From Prevotella sp. (GTDB lineage: Bacteria > Bacteroidota > Bacteroidia > Bacteroidales > Bacteroidaceae), in assembly GCA_022511075.1 (NCBI GenBank), contig JAFLSE010000029.1, positions 1-37,636 of the forward strand: DNA of 37,636 bases. The letters run 5' to 3'. This document shows, piece by piece, positions 26,753 through 34,147 of this stretch. Numbering within the stretch: the stretch's first letter is position 1; each line of letters begins with the position of its first letter. The position numbers were made by a program, and so were the translations under genes. The notes under the pieces are model-generated. The model was not told the origin of the DNA and did no database searches. It saw only the letters and a list, made by a program, of their open reading frames with translations.

Positions 26753-27700
26753 TTCGTAGTCCTTGATTGATTTTCCTGCATAAAATTTCACACCCTGGAA
26801 ACCTATCTGCCAATTGTTGCCAAAGATATAATATGTCTCTGATGGGTCGGCATCGAATACAAACCAAATGAATTTCCTTGAATTCAAAAGATTTCCGCTT
26901 TTTGGTTCATTTGTTGTAGGATCAGTCCATTCATAGCTTGTTGTATTTCCTATTATATAGTCTCCTACTGGCATGGAACTAATAAACTGCCATGAGTTAT
27001 CCGAATTTTTCACACTCTGAGAATATCCTTCCACCTTATATTCTGTGGTGTTGTTATCATCTGTCCAAGCAAGAGCCTTGGCATTGCTTTTTCTTGCTAT
27101 ATAAAGTAGGCGAGTGTCTCCAGCTTGTACAAAACAACCTACCTTCATTACACCAGCAGTGGTTGTCTTTGCCTCAATGTATGCACCGCTCGTTGGAAGT
27201 CCTGCAGCACCATCAGGGGTGTAATAGGTCCAACCATCAGTTCCTTCACCACCATTAAAACCAGGATAGTAACGTTCATCAAAACCATTATCTTCATTCC
27301 AAAATTGCTTTGAAACAAATGTTACATAAGGTATTCCTGTACCAATAACAGAATAAAATCCATCTAATAATGTAGATTGTGATTCTTTATTGTCGCCACC
27401 AAGTTTGAAACTGGCAGCATCCCAACCTTCCTCAGGCCATGTTTCAGGTGTAAGACCTACAGCACCACCTTGTGCGCTTGTTAATTCTTTTACACCTTTG
27501 CCTGAAACATATTGCAGCGAGATAGGAGTTTTTTCAATTGTAGCAATAAGATTCGTTCCGCTTGCCGTTGCACCAGTGAATTCTGCTGCCATTTGTCCTT
27601 CTGGTGCAGCTACATAATCTACATCTGCAACCCAATCGTTTTGCGCATTCATACTCATGGCAACGAGAGCCATGCTTACAAAAGTAAAAAATTTCTTCAT
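26612..27700 (-). CDS. Secreted protein of a paralogous pair, left copy
   Basis: 362-aa exported protein of unknown function. The signal peptide MKKFFTFVSMALVAMSMNAQ is nearly identical to that of the right paralogue. The centre is Gly/Thr/Trp rich with beta-type patterning (for example SGAYIEAKTTTAGVMKVGCFVQ and KFIWFVFDADPSETYYIFG), resembling a beta-sandwich. The last ~45 residues (GGADGISEIATAA through VYNLAGQRVS to KNGKKFINK) match a tail seen on many Prevotella surface proteins and resemble a type IX secretion sorting tail. It has a good promoter at 27831-27861, so in the sequenced orientation it should be expressed. The two paralogues share ends but little in the middle. Confidence 0.8.
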   Translation of the reverse strand: MKKFFTFVSMALVAMSMNAQNDWVADVDYVAAPEGQMAAEFTGATASGTNLIATIEKTPISLQYVSGKGVKELTSAQGGAVGLTPETWPEEGWDAASFKLGGDNKESQSTLLDGFYSVIGTGIPYVTFVSKQFWNEDNGFDERYYPGFNGGEGTDGWTYYTPDGAAGLPTSGAYIEAKTTTAGVMKVGCFVQAGDTRLLYIARKSNAKALAWTDDNNTTEYKVEGYSQSVKNSDNSWQFISSMPVGDYIIGNTTSYEWTDPTTNEPKSGNLLNSRKFIWFVFDADPSETYYIFGNNWQIGFQGVKFYAGKSIKDYETGGADGISEIATAASDNVPVYNLAGQRVSNDAKGLLIKNGKKFINK

Positions 27701-27731
27701 AATTGTTTTGTTTTTAAATTAGTTAATATTA
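27653..27731. repeat. Inner inverted-repeat arm, left copy (79 bp, perfect)
   Basis: The reverse complement of 27653-27731 is identical, base for base as read by eye, to 28284-28362. The arm spans about 31 nt of 5' UTR, the start codon and the first ~15 codons of the signal peptide. It therefore gives both genes the same translation start region. Confidence 0.88.
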
Positions 27732-27747
27732 CATAATTCTCTGCTTG

Positions 27748-27766
27748 ATAGTCGCCCCGCGGACTA
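27748..27766 (-). repeat. 19-bp GC-rich inverted repeat, left copy (possible inversion site)
   Basis: On the minus strand this reads TAGTCCGCGGGGCGACTAT, identical to the plus-strand copy at 28242-28260. It is strikingly GC rich in AT-rich surroundings. Its ends (TAGTC and GACTA) are themselves complementary, so it could also fold as a small hairpin in the mRNA leader. Sequence outward of it is shared by the two genes (after a variable 16-23 nt), while sequence inward is unrelated. Confidence 0.8.
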
Positions 27767-27830
27767 ATACTTTTTTGTTTATATGTCTGTTTTCTTGTCT
27801 GTTTTTATAGTTTATAGTTTCAAAACGCTG

Positions 27831-27861
27831 CAAAGATACAAAATAAATTCACAGGTTCAAA
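27831..27861 (-). promoter_or_regulatory. Predicted promoter facing the left paralogue, inside the 19-bp repeats
   Basis: On the minus strand TTTG (complement of 27858-27861), 19 nt, then TATCTTTG (complement of 27831-27838). Transcription would start near 27824 and pass through the 19-bp repeat, giving a leader of about 125 nt. I found no comparable element facing the right gene. Confidence 0.68.
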
Positions 27862-27914
27862 GAGTTTTGTGAATTTTTAACAGAAAAATATTATAATTGC
27901 CTCTAATCTCGATT

Positions 27915-28134
27915 GTCATCGAGACTATGTGCGTTGGTCATCGAGACTATGTGCGTTAGCCATCGAGACTATGTGCGTTGGCCATCGAGACTATGTGCGT
28001 TGGCCATCGAGACTGTGTGCGTTGGCCATCGAGACTATGTGCGTTAGCCATCGAGACTATGTGCGTTAGCCATCGAGACTATGTGCGTTAGCCATCGAGA
28101 CTATGTGCGTTAGCCATCGAGACTATATGCGTTG
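27915..28134 (+). repeat. Ten tandem copies of a 22-bp repeat
   Basis: Ten head-to-tail units of exactly 22 bp with core CATCGAGACTATGTGCGTT. Differences are few: the two bases around the unit boundary vary (GT or GC start, A or G end), unit 5 has GTGTGC for ATGTGC and unit 10 has ATATGC. There are no spacers, and 22 is not a multiple of three, so it is neither a CRISPR array nor a coding repeat. Just before it, TCTCGAT (27907-27913) is complementary to ATCGAGA in unit 1. The array lies between the two 19-bp inverted repeats. Confidence 0.95.
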
Positions 28135-28154
28135 GGAGCTGCCGCTACAGCTCC
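28135..28154. repeat. Hairpin at the end of the 22-bp array
   Basis: GGAGCTG (28135-28141) and CAGCTCC (28148-28154) form a perfect 7-bp stem with a 6-nt loop, directly after unit 10. No T run follows. A different hairpin also borders the 22-bp relic near 1040. Confidence 0.6.
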
Positions 28155-28241
28155 GTGGTACGGAAGAAGGCTATTAGTTAGTTAAGAGGTACAACATTTG
28201 ATTGTCTTGCTGTTGCCTCATTGAATATCTTATTTTCTTTA

Positions 28242-28260
28242 TAGTCCGCGGGGCGACTAT
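28242..28260 (+). repeat. 19-bp GC-rich inverted repeat, right copy (possible inversion site)
   Basis: TAGTCCGCGGGGCGACTAT, identical to the minus-strand reading of 27748-27766. It lies 54 nt before the start codon of the right paralogue (47 nt in the left). The upstream stretch 28155-28241 contains no TAnnTTTG element on the plus strand. Confidence 0.8.
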
Positions 28261-28283
28261 AAAGCGTGAATGATATGAATACA

Positions 28284-28362
28284 TAATATTAACTAATTTA
28301 AAAACAAAACAATTATGAAGAAATTTTTTACTTTTGTAAGCATGGCTCTCGTTGCCATGAGT
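28284..28362. repeat. Inner inverted-repeat arm, right copy (79 bp, perfect)
   Basis: Mate of 27653-27731. It contains the AT-rich, A-rich leader before the ATG at 28315 that Bacteroidetes use in place of a Shine-Dalgarno site, plus the start of the signal peptide. Confidence 0.88.
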
Positions 28363-29457
28363 GTTAATGCACAGACTGAGCTAGAAAAGTGGGATGCCAG
28401 TGAAAAACTGACTTTCGCCACACAGAATTTTGAAGGTGTTGGAGATAGGGATGTATTGCAGGAAATGAAAAAGTCTGACAATCAGAATAAATTTAAGAAA
28501 GTTCCTACAATCTATGAGAATGACCCCCTACCTGATGCCAACGATCAAGATGCAAGAGCCAAGATTATTGCCGATGCTACCGAGGACTTGCAGCTTGACG
28601 ACTACATCTTTACTGGCGAGACTACAAATGTAACATTAACAGGCGTTTGTACTCCCAACCCAAACGAGCTGTCCTATAATTACTGGATGAAAGAAGGTAA
28701 TGATAATCAGTTTCTGAATGAAGAAAATCTTGGTGCAGGAGAGTATACCATAGGTGAAAATACGATAACCTTTGACAAGAGCGAGTGTCTAGTTTCTTTT
28801 GGTGGAAAATATGTCAAGGCTCAACATGGTAATCCTTCGATAACAGCTTATCAGTACTATTTCATAAATGACGATAAAAAAGAGGTTGGTCCTCGTTATG
28901 TTGAGGACTATTATACTAAGGATTGTGGTGAATTGCCTAAGAAGGGTGCCTATTTCAAGTTTAACGTAAAGAGTGCTGGTAAACTTATCATTGGCTTCTT
29001 CCTGAACAATAACTTGAATGCAAACCCTCTCTTCATTGTTGACGGAGACACAAAGGCTCCTCTCGCTCAAGATGAGATATCTATTCTTGCTTTCAGAAAC
29101 AATCGCAACTACGAAGTGGAAAAAGGTCGCACAACTCGCATGCATGCTTATACATTGGATGAGAACTATCTGATTCAGGACGAATCTGGCATCATGGGTG
29201 CTGACACCAACAGAAAACTTTACGGCTATATTTCTTTCAATACTGAGGCAGGCAAAGACTACTATATGTTCAGTCCTAAGAGCCAGATGGGTCTCTACGG
29301 CTTCGAGTTCACTCCAACAGGCGGTGCAGACGGTATCACTGAGATTGCAACTACAACAAGCGACAACGCTCCTGTTTACAACCTCGCTGGTCAGCGCGTA
29401 AGCAACGACACCAAGGGATTGCTCATCAAGAACGGCAAGAAGTTCATCAACAAGTAA
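28315..29457 (+). CDS. Secreted protein of a paralogous pair, right copy
   Basis: 380-aa exported protein of unknown function. Signal peptide MKKFFTFVSMALVAMSVNAQ, then a Glu/Asp/Lys-rich region (about 21-95) with no counterpart in the left paralogue. A probable beta-sandwich follows (about 100-325) with segments such as GAYFKFNVKSAGKLIIGFF and AGKDYYMFSPKSQMGLYGFEF that align in pattern with the left protein. The C-terminal tail from about 333 (GGADGITEIATTT to KNGKKFINK) is nearly identical to the left copy and looks like a surface-sorting tail. No consensus promoter faces it in this orientation, so it may be silent here or use a promoter I cannot recognise. Confidence 0.8.
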   Translation: MKKFFTFVSMALVAMSVNAQTELEKWDASEKLTFATQNFEGVGDRDVLQEMKKSDNQNKFKKVPTIYENDPLPDANDQDARAKIIADATEDLQLDDYIFTGETTNVTLTGVCTPNPNELSYNYWMKEGNDNQFLNEENLGAGEYTIGENTITFDKSECLVSFGGKYVKAQHGNPSITAYQYYFINDDKKEVGPRYVEDYYTKDCGELPKKGAYFKFNVKSAGKLIIGFFLNNNLNANPLFIVDGDTKAPLAQDEISILAFRNNRNYEVEKGRTTRMHAYTLDENYLIQDESGIMGADTNRKLYGYISFNTEAGKDYYMFSPKSQMGLYGFEFTPTGGADGITEIATTTSDNAPVYNLAGQRVSNDTKGLLIKNGKKFINK

Positions 29458-29518
29458 GAATTGACATAAGGTTGAAACTATAAATGTAAAGCGAGGCGAC
29501 TATTGTGTTTGCCTCGCT
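29317..29518. repeat. Outer inverted-repeat arm, right copy (202 bp)
   Basis: Mate of 26551-26752. Most differences fall at third codon positions or in the terminator loop, which fits a recent duplication or ongoing exchange under constraint. Confidence 0.85.
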
Positions 29519-29522
29519 TTTT
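29490..29522 (+). terminator. Intrinsic terminator after the right paralogue
   Basis: AGCGAGGC (29490-29497) pairs with GCCTCGCT (29511-29518), followed by TTTTT. It isolates the paralogue locus from the DUF3791/DUF3990 operon. Confidence 0.88.
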
Positions 29523-29532
29523 CGTGCTTTTA

Positions 29533-29564
29533 TTTGGCTGTGTCAGATTTTATCTTTATCTTTG
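29533..29564 (+). promoter_or_regulatory. Predicted promoter of the DUF3791-DUF3990 operon
   Basis: TTTG at 29533-29536, 20 nt, then TATCTTTG at 29557-29564. Leader of about 20 nt before the ATG at 29590. Confidence 0.72.
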
Positions 29565-29589
29565 CAGCGGAAAGAGAAGTAAATATATT

Positions 29590-29841
29590 ATGGCAACGGT
29601 AAGAGGACTTTCTGAACTGGAGGCTCGTATGGGCTTTGCGTCCCTCTGCGTAGAGGCAACAGCCAAACAGGCTAATTGTTCATACAGGGAAATGTATGAA
29701 CGCTTGAAAAAGGTAGGACTGATACAGGAGTATGTGCGGCGTTTGGATCCTGTACATACACAAAGCAGGGAATATGTGGTGAACGAGATACTGCAGACAT
29801 TGGAACGTCTCGAGAAAAACCAAAAGGAGGCTGTGGTATGA
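29590..29841 (+). CDS. DUF3791 family small protein
   Basis: 83-aa mostly helical cytosolic protein. The family pattern is clear: GFASLCVEATAKQANCSYREMYERLKKVGLIQEYVRRLDPVHTQSREYVVNEI, with helix-turn-helix-like spacing and the conserved H-T-Q-S/G stretch near residue 56. DUF3791 genes are commonly found next to DUF3990 genes in gut Bacteroidetes and Firmicutes. Its stop overlaps the next start (ATGA), the arrangement usual for antitoxin-toxin pairs. DNA binding or neutralisation of the partner are guesses from that context. Confidence 0.85.
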   Translation: MATVRGLSELEARMGFASLCVEATAKQANCSYREMYERLKKVGLIQEYVRRLDPVHTQSREYVVNEILQTLERLEKNQKEAVV

Positions 29842-30332
29842 GAATTTTGTATCATGGAGGTACCTGTATTATTAAGACTCCTTTTTGTGCAGTTGGTCGT
29901 GACCATCTTGACTTCGGGAAGGGGTTTTACCTAACTGATATAAAAGAGCAAGCAGTAAGCTGGGCAACTCGTATTGCTAATGTGGGGCTGCCGCAATGGC
30001 TTAACGTCTACCAGCTTGACGAGCAGATGCTTGGCAGCTATCGACAGAAAGTGTTTGCAGCCTATGATGCAGAGTGGCTTCGTTTTATAGCCAAAAGCCG
30101 TGTGGGGCAAAAACCGTGGGAAGGCTATGACTTGATAGAAGGGGGTGTTGCTGACGATCGTGTAGTAGACACTATTGAGTATTTTCTCAATGGTGATATA
30201 ACAGAAGAAATGGCTTTGCGTCGTCTTGCCCTTCACCAGCCAAACAACCAAATTTGTATTCTCAGCCAGGCAATCGTTGACAATTGCCTGCAATATATTA
30301 AAAGCGAACCTCTTAATGATTTAGCAGAGTAA
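29838..30332 (+). CDS. DUF3990 protein, predicted ADP-ribosyltransferase-like fold
   Basis: 164-aa protein without signal or membrane segment. It opens ILYHGG (His6), then DFGKGFYLTDIKEQAVSWA (25-43) and YDLIEGGVADDRV (97-109). This H / glycine-rich beta / acidic-strand order resembles ADP-ribosyltransferases, the clan to which DUF3990 has been assigned as I recall. The position of a catalytic Glu is uncertain; E101 or the C-terminal QIC stretch are candidates. It overlaps the upstream DUF3791 gene by 4 nt and is followed after 3 nt by a second small helical gene. A toxin or effector that modifies a host target by ADP-ribosylation is the leading hypothesis. Confidence 0.82.
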   Translation: MRILYHGGTCIIKTPFCAVGRDHLDFGKGFYLTDIKEQAVSWATRIANVGLPQWLNVYQLDEQMLGSYRQKVFAAYDAEWLRFIAKSRVGQKPWEGYDLIEGGVADDRVVDTIEYFLNGDITEEMALRRLALHQPNNQICILSQAIVDNCLQYIKSEPLNDLAE

Positions 30333-30335
30333 ACT

Positions 30336-30563
30336 ATGTTGCAAGATTCACTCCTTTGGACAAAGATAGGGCGTATCGTTGCCCGTTTGTCAGAACAATT
30401 GAATATATCGTCGGAGCAAGCCTTTGATTTATTTTATACCAGCAAAACATGCCAAAGCCTGCACCAACCAGAGTCGGGTCTTTATCTGTATGGAGACCTT
30501 TATATCGTTGACGAGGTAATAATGGAAATGCGCCTATTGCAGAGTTGCAACAGGCGCAAATGA
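30336..30563 (+). CDS. Small helical protein, DUF3791-like
   Basis: 75-aa protein. The pattern I..IVARLSEQLNISSEQAFDLFYTSKTCQSL followed by SGLYLYGDLYIVDEVIME parallels the first DUF3791 protein (helix, N-S/C-S-x-E, hydrophobic helix, then a Y-x-V-x-E-I/V end) though sequence identity is low. It may be a second partner of the DUF3990 protein. The family assignment is tentative. Its stop is 16 nt from the convergent pepD end, with no clear terminator between them. Confidence 0.7.
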   Translation: MLQDSLLWTKIGRIVARLSEQLNISSEQAFDLFYTSKTCQSLHQPESGLYLYGDLYIVDEVIMEMRLLQSCNRRK

Positions 30564-30579
30564 TGATTTCTATTTTTCT

Positions 30580-32034
30580 TTACTTCTCCGGCACTTCGGC
30601 AAGAGCTTTCTTCACAAACTCCCAATAAGGAGCGACGGTGGAGATAAGACAACGCTCGATAGTGGTGTGCGGAGAACGGAGTGTAGGACCAAACGACACA
30701 ACATCGAGTTCAGGATATTTGCCGAGAATGATTGAACACTCCAAGCCGGCATGGTCAACAACCACCTTTGCTTCTTCGCCCGTCATTTCCTTGTAGACAC
30801 GTGTCAGCATTGCAAGCAGCTCGCTCTTTGTGTTAGGGTCCCAACCGCAATAGCTGCCGTCGGTGGCAATGGTGAAGCCAGCCAACTGGAAGGTTGCCGC
30901 AAGCGTGTCGGTGATATATTCCTTTGTGCTTTCACGGGCAGAACGGGCAAGAATGCGCACATCTGCCTTGCCGTCGGCAATGTTGATAATGGCGAGGTTG
31001 CTCGATGTCTCAACAACTGATGGGAACGACGGAATCTGACGCAGCACTCCGTTGTGGCAACCGAGAATGGCAGCCAAGATGCGTGTCTGGTCGGCGACGG
31101 TGAGTTGCTTTGCAGGAACATCTACGCTCTCTGCTGTGAGATTTACCTGATCTTCAATTTCTGCAAACTCGCTTTCAAAGAGAGCCTTGTATTCTGCAAC
31201 GAGAGCCTTCAACTGCTCTGCCTTGTCGGCAGCAACAGCCATAACGGTCTCACACTCGTATGGAATGGCGTTGCGCATGTTGCCTCCGTGCCACGATACG
31301 AGTCTTGCACCAGTCTTTTCAATGGCAGCCTTAACCATGCGAGCCATAAGTTTGTTGGCATTTGCCCTGCCCAAATGAATCTCCAAGCCAGAGTGTCCGC
31401 CCTTCATTCCCTTTATTGCAATTTTTACGGCAGCATCGGCTGTTACAGGCTCTTCGGTGTAAGTTGTTGACGCTGTGATGTTGATACCGCCGGCAGAGCC
31501 TATACAGAAATGCCCCCACGACTCCGAGTCGAGATTCATGAGAATCTGTCCCTGCATCTGTCCTTCGGGCAGGTCGTTAGCGCCGTCCATTCCTGTCTCC
31601 TCGTCGGCAGTGATAAGACCCTCAACAGGTCCGTGCACAAGAGTCTTGTCCTCCATTACAGCCATAATGGTAGCCACACCCATACCGTTGTCAGCACCGA
31701 GCGTCGTGCCTTTGGCACGCACCCATTCGCCGTCGATATATGTCTCTATCGGGTCGGTAACAAAATCGTGGTTGCTGTCCTTTGTCTTCTGCGGCACCAT
31801 GTCCATGTGGGCCTGAAGGATAACACCTTTCCTGTTCTCCATTCCCGGAGACGCAGGCTTGCGCATAACTATGTTGCCGGCAGGGTCGACGAATGTCTCA
31901 ACACCTGCGTTCTTTCCAAAGTCAAGAAGGAACTGCTGTATTTTCTCAAGATGTCCCGACGGACGGGGAACTTGCGTTAGCAAATGGAAGTTTTTCCAGA
32001 TGCAAGCCGGTTTAAGGTTTTTGATTTCGCTCAT
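30580..32034 (-). CDS. pepD: Aminoacyl-histidine dipeptidase (M20 family, PepD)
   Basis: 484-aa cytosolic zinc dipeptidase that cleaves Xaa-His and other dipeptides. M20 metal and catalytic residues are visible: His76 and Asp78 in LQAHMDMVP, Asp115 in TLGADNGMG, and Glu145-Glu146 in ADEETGMDGA, with a later His in VVDHAGLECSI. The inserted lid domain (about 190-390) is normal for PepD. It starts 22 nt after the UPF0104 gene and is probably co-transcribed with it. Confidence 0.95.
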   Translation of the reverse strand: MSEIKNLKPACIWKNFHLLTQVPRPSGHLEKIQQFLLDFGKNAGVETFVDPAGNIVMRKPASPGMENRKGVILQAHMDMVPQKTKDSNHDFVTDPIETYIDGEWVRAKGTTLGADNGMGVATIMAVMEDKTLVHGPVEGLITADEETGMDGANDLPEGQMQGQILMNLDSESWGHFCIGSAGGINITASTTYTEEPVTADAAVKIAIKGMKGGHSGLEIHLGRANANKLMARMVKAAIEKTGARLVSWHGGNMRNAIPYECETVMAVAADKAEQLKALVAEYKALFESEFAEIEDQVNLTAESVDVPAKQLTVADQTRILAAILGCHNGVLRQIPSFPSVVETSSNLAIINIADGKADVRILARSARESTKEYITDTLAATFQLAGFTIATDGSYCGWDPNTKSELLAMLTRVYKEMTGEEAKVVVDHAGLECSIILGKYPELDVVSFGPTLRSPHTTIERCLISTVAPYWEFVKKALAEVPEK

Positions 32035-32056
32035 AGTTCTTAATTTATTTATTGGT

Positions 32057-33067
32057 TTAAGTATTGTCGGATATAGTTATTGTTCTCTTCTTCATAAACG
32101 TAAGTGCCACCCAAGCAAAGATGCCGAGCACCAGCACTAACATTGTCTGTATGGTGTGCACGATGAGCACAAAGTAAAGGGCTTTTTCGTCTGCCACGCC
32201 ATAGAGGATAAGCATTGTCTTTACGGCAAAATGCCAAGAGCCGGCACCGTTGGGGGTTGGAACGAGCACCGCAAAACTGCCCACTACAAACGTTACCAAG
32301 GCACACATTACACCAAGGTTCTCGGTAAAGTCGAAGCAGAAGAAGGTGAGGTAATAGTGCAGGAAATAACTGCCCCAGATGCCCAATGTGTAGACTATGA
32401 AAAGCGGCACGTTGGTGATATGCCCAAGCGACAGCACGCCCTGCCAGATGCCCGCAAACGTTGCGCGTACTTTATTATATATAGCCAAGCGGCGGAAAAG
32501 GTAGTGCAGCATCACGAGTGCAGCAATGCCGCAAATGGCAGTAACAAGATAGCCTTCCCACGAAAATCTTGCCAACACCGCCTCCACGCTCATTCCTGTT
32601 TCCGAGAAGAATGTAGTGAACACAGGTATCTGGCACACGAAGGCTACCACCGCGATAATCATTATCACGAGCGAGTCAACCGCGCGCTCGGTTACAACCG
32701 TGCCGAGAGCCTTCGGAAAAGACACACCATCGTAGCGATTCATCACTCCGCAACGGGTAAACTCTCCGATGCGAGGCACTACAAGACTTGCAGCGTATGA
32801 TAGGAACACTGCGAGTATTCCCGTCAAATGGCGCGAGTGTTCACCCATAGGCTCAAGCACCTGCCGCCATCGCCATCCGCGAAACATCTGCGCAAGAATG
32901 CCGAAGGGAAAGGAAAGGAGCATCCACGTCCAGTTCATTTCGTGGAGCATAACACTCTCCACGGTATTGAAATCGAAATTGCGATACATCCAATACAGTA
33001 TAGCACCACCAAGAACTATGGGCGGCAGAATCTTTATCAGGATATTCAACAATCGCTTCCTTTCCAT
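32057..33067 (-). CDS. UPF0104 / lysylphosphatidylglycerol synthase-type membrane protein
   Basis: 336-aa inner-membrane protein with about eight hydrophobic segments and the family pattern MFRGWRWRQVLEP, AASLVVPRIGEFTRCGVMNRYDGVSFPKALGTVVTERAVD and VPTPNGAGSWHFAV. This matches the membrane (flippase-like) region of MprF without the C-terminal aminoacyl transferase domain, so lysine transfer is not expected. Bacteroidetes proteins of this kind have no established substrate; lipid or glycolipid translocation is a fair guess. Start ATG 33067 follows a consensus promoter; a longer reading to 33109 would overlap that promoter. Confidence 0.85.
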   Translation of the reverse strand: MERKRLLNILIKILPPIVLGGAILYWMYRNFDFNTVESVMLHEMNWTWMLLSFPFGILAQMFRGWRWRQVLEPMGEHSRHLTGILAVFLSYAASLVVPRIGEFTRCGVMNRYDGVSFPKALGTVVTERAVDSLVIMIIAVVAFVCQIPVFTTFFSETGMSVEAVLARFSWEGYLVTAICGIAALVMLHYLFRRLAIYNKVRATFAGIWQGVLSLGHITNVPLFIVYTLGIWGSYFLHYYLTFFCFDFTENLGVMCALVTFVVGSFAVLVPTPNGAGSWHFAVKTMLILYGVADEKALYFVLIVHTIQTMLVLVLGIFAWVALTFMKKRTITISDNT

Positions 33068-33079
33068 ATATTTACACTG

Positions 33080-33110
33080 CAAAGTTAATGGAAATTGGTA
33101 ACAAAACAAA
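33080..33110 (-). promoter_or_regulatory. Predicted promoter of the UPF0104-pepD operon
   Basis: On the minus strand TTTG (complement of 33107-33110), 19 nt, then TAACTTTG (complement of 33080-33087). The start codon follows about 12 nt after the element, so the leader would be very short. Confidence 0.65.
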
Positions 33111-33148
33111 GCCTTTGTCTAAAATTTACGCAAAATTCACATAATTTA

Positions 33149-33180
33149 TTTCTAATATTTAATAAATTTGTTTACTTTTG
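33149..33180 (+). promoter_or_regulatory. Predicted promoter of the lyase-symporter operon
   Basis: TACTTTTG at 33173-33180 with TTTC at 33149-33152 (three of four matches) 20 nt upstream. Leader about 22 nt. The imperfect -33 would suit an activated promoter. Confidence 0.5.
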
Positions 33181-33208
33181 CAGTCGTAAACTAAAACAAA
33201 CTTACAAA

Positions 33209-34147
33209 ATGAACTGCAATATCAAATCTCCGCTCAGCGGAATCATTCCACCGCTCGTTACTCCTTTGTCGGGCAACGACACTCTTGACGTGGAAAGTCT
33301 TGAAAACCTTATAGAGCACCTCATTGCAGGTGGAGTTCACGGTCTGTTTATTCTCGGCACTACAGGTGAGGAGCAAAGTCTCAGTTACCGTCTGCGCCAG
33401 CAGATGATTAAGGAGACATGCCGCATAAACAACGGCAGACTGCCTGTATTGGCTTGCATCACCGACACATCAATCGTGGAGAGCACCAATCTTGCAAAGA
33501 TGGCTGCCGATTGTGGCGTGGCTGCCGTAGTGAGTGCAGCCCCATACTATTTTGCAACAGGGCAGCCCGAACTTGTAGAGTTCTACGAAGACTTACTTCA
33601 GGATTTGCCTCTGCCTTTGTTCCTCTACAACATGCCAAGCCATGTGAAGGTGAACTTCGCTCCAGGCACGATACGCCGCATTGCAGAGAACGAGAACGTG
33701 ATTGGCTTCAAGGACAGTTCTGCAAATATCCCGTATTTCCAGTCGGTGATGTACGCAATGCGTGAGCGTCCTGACTTCGCCATGCTTATGGGACCGGAAG
33801 AAGTTACTGGCGAGTGCGTGATGCTCGGTGCTCACGGCGGAATAAACGGCGGTGCCAATATGTTCCCCGAACTCTATGTAGCAATGTACAATGCAGCCAA
33901 GGAAGGCAATATAGCCAGGGTGCGCCACCTGCAAAGTTTCATTATGCAGATAAGCACCTCGATATACAGCGTCGGACAGCACGGTTCAAGCTATCTGAAG
34001 GGTCTCAAGTGCGCCTGCTCACTGTTGGGCGTGATAAAGGACGACTTCGTGGCTGCACCATTCCATAAGTTCAATGCCCCAGAGCGTGCGAGAATACAGC
34101 AGGCACTCGATGCCCTGCCAATTGAAAACGGAAAACTTGTTATCTGA
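33209..34147 (+). CDS. Dihydrodipicolinate synthase / N-acetylneuraminate lyase family protein
   Basis: 312-aa class I aldolase-type TIM barrel. The substrate-binding loop GTTGE (50-54), catalytic Tyr140 (FLYNMP) and Schiff-base Lys168 (GFKDSS) are all present, so it should be an active lyase or synthase. Pairing with a sodium:solute symporter and glycan hydrolases argues for catabolism, for example of sialic acid or a 2-keto-3-deoxy sugar acid, and not lysine synthesis. The true substrate cannot be told from sequence alone. The ATG at 33209 lies after the promoter; a longer reading to 33095 crosses it. The stop overlaps the symporter start by 1 nt. Confidence 0.87.
   Translation: MNCNIKSPLSGIIPPLVTPLSGNDTLDVESLENLIEHLIAGGVHGLFILGTTGEEQSLSYRLRQQMIKETCRINNGRLPVLACITDTSIVESTNLAKMAADCGVAAVVSAAPYYFATGQPELVEFYEDLLQDLPLPLFLYNMPSHVKVNFAPGTIRRIAENENVIGFKDSSANIPYFQSVMYAMRERPDFAMLMGPEEVTGECVMLGAHGGINGGANMFPELYVAMYNAAKEGNIARVRHLQSFIMQISTSIYSVGQHGSSYLKGLKCACSLLGVIKDDFVAAPFHKFNAPERARIQQALDALPIENGKLVI

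Noticed and set aside
27915..28134. CRISPR array
   Set aside because: The 22-bp units abut each other with no spacers, and no cas genes are present.
27748..28260. Insertion sequence with terminal inverted repeats
   Set aside because: The interval has no transposase frame, and I see no target-site duplication outside the 19-bp repeats.
32057..33067. Full MprF lysyl-phosphatidylglycerol synthase
   Set aside because: Only the membrane region is present; the C-terminal aminoacyl transferase domain is missing.
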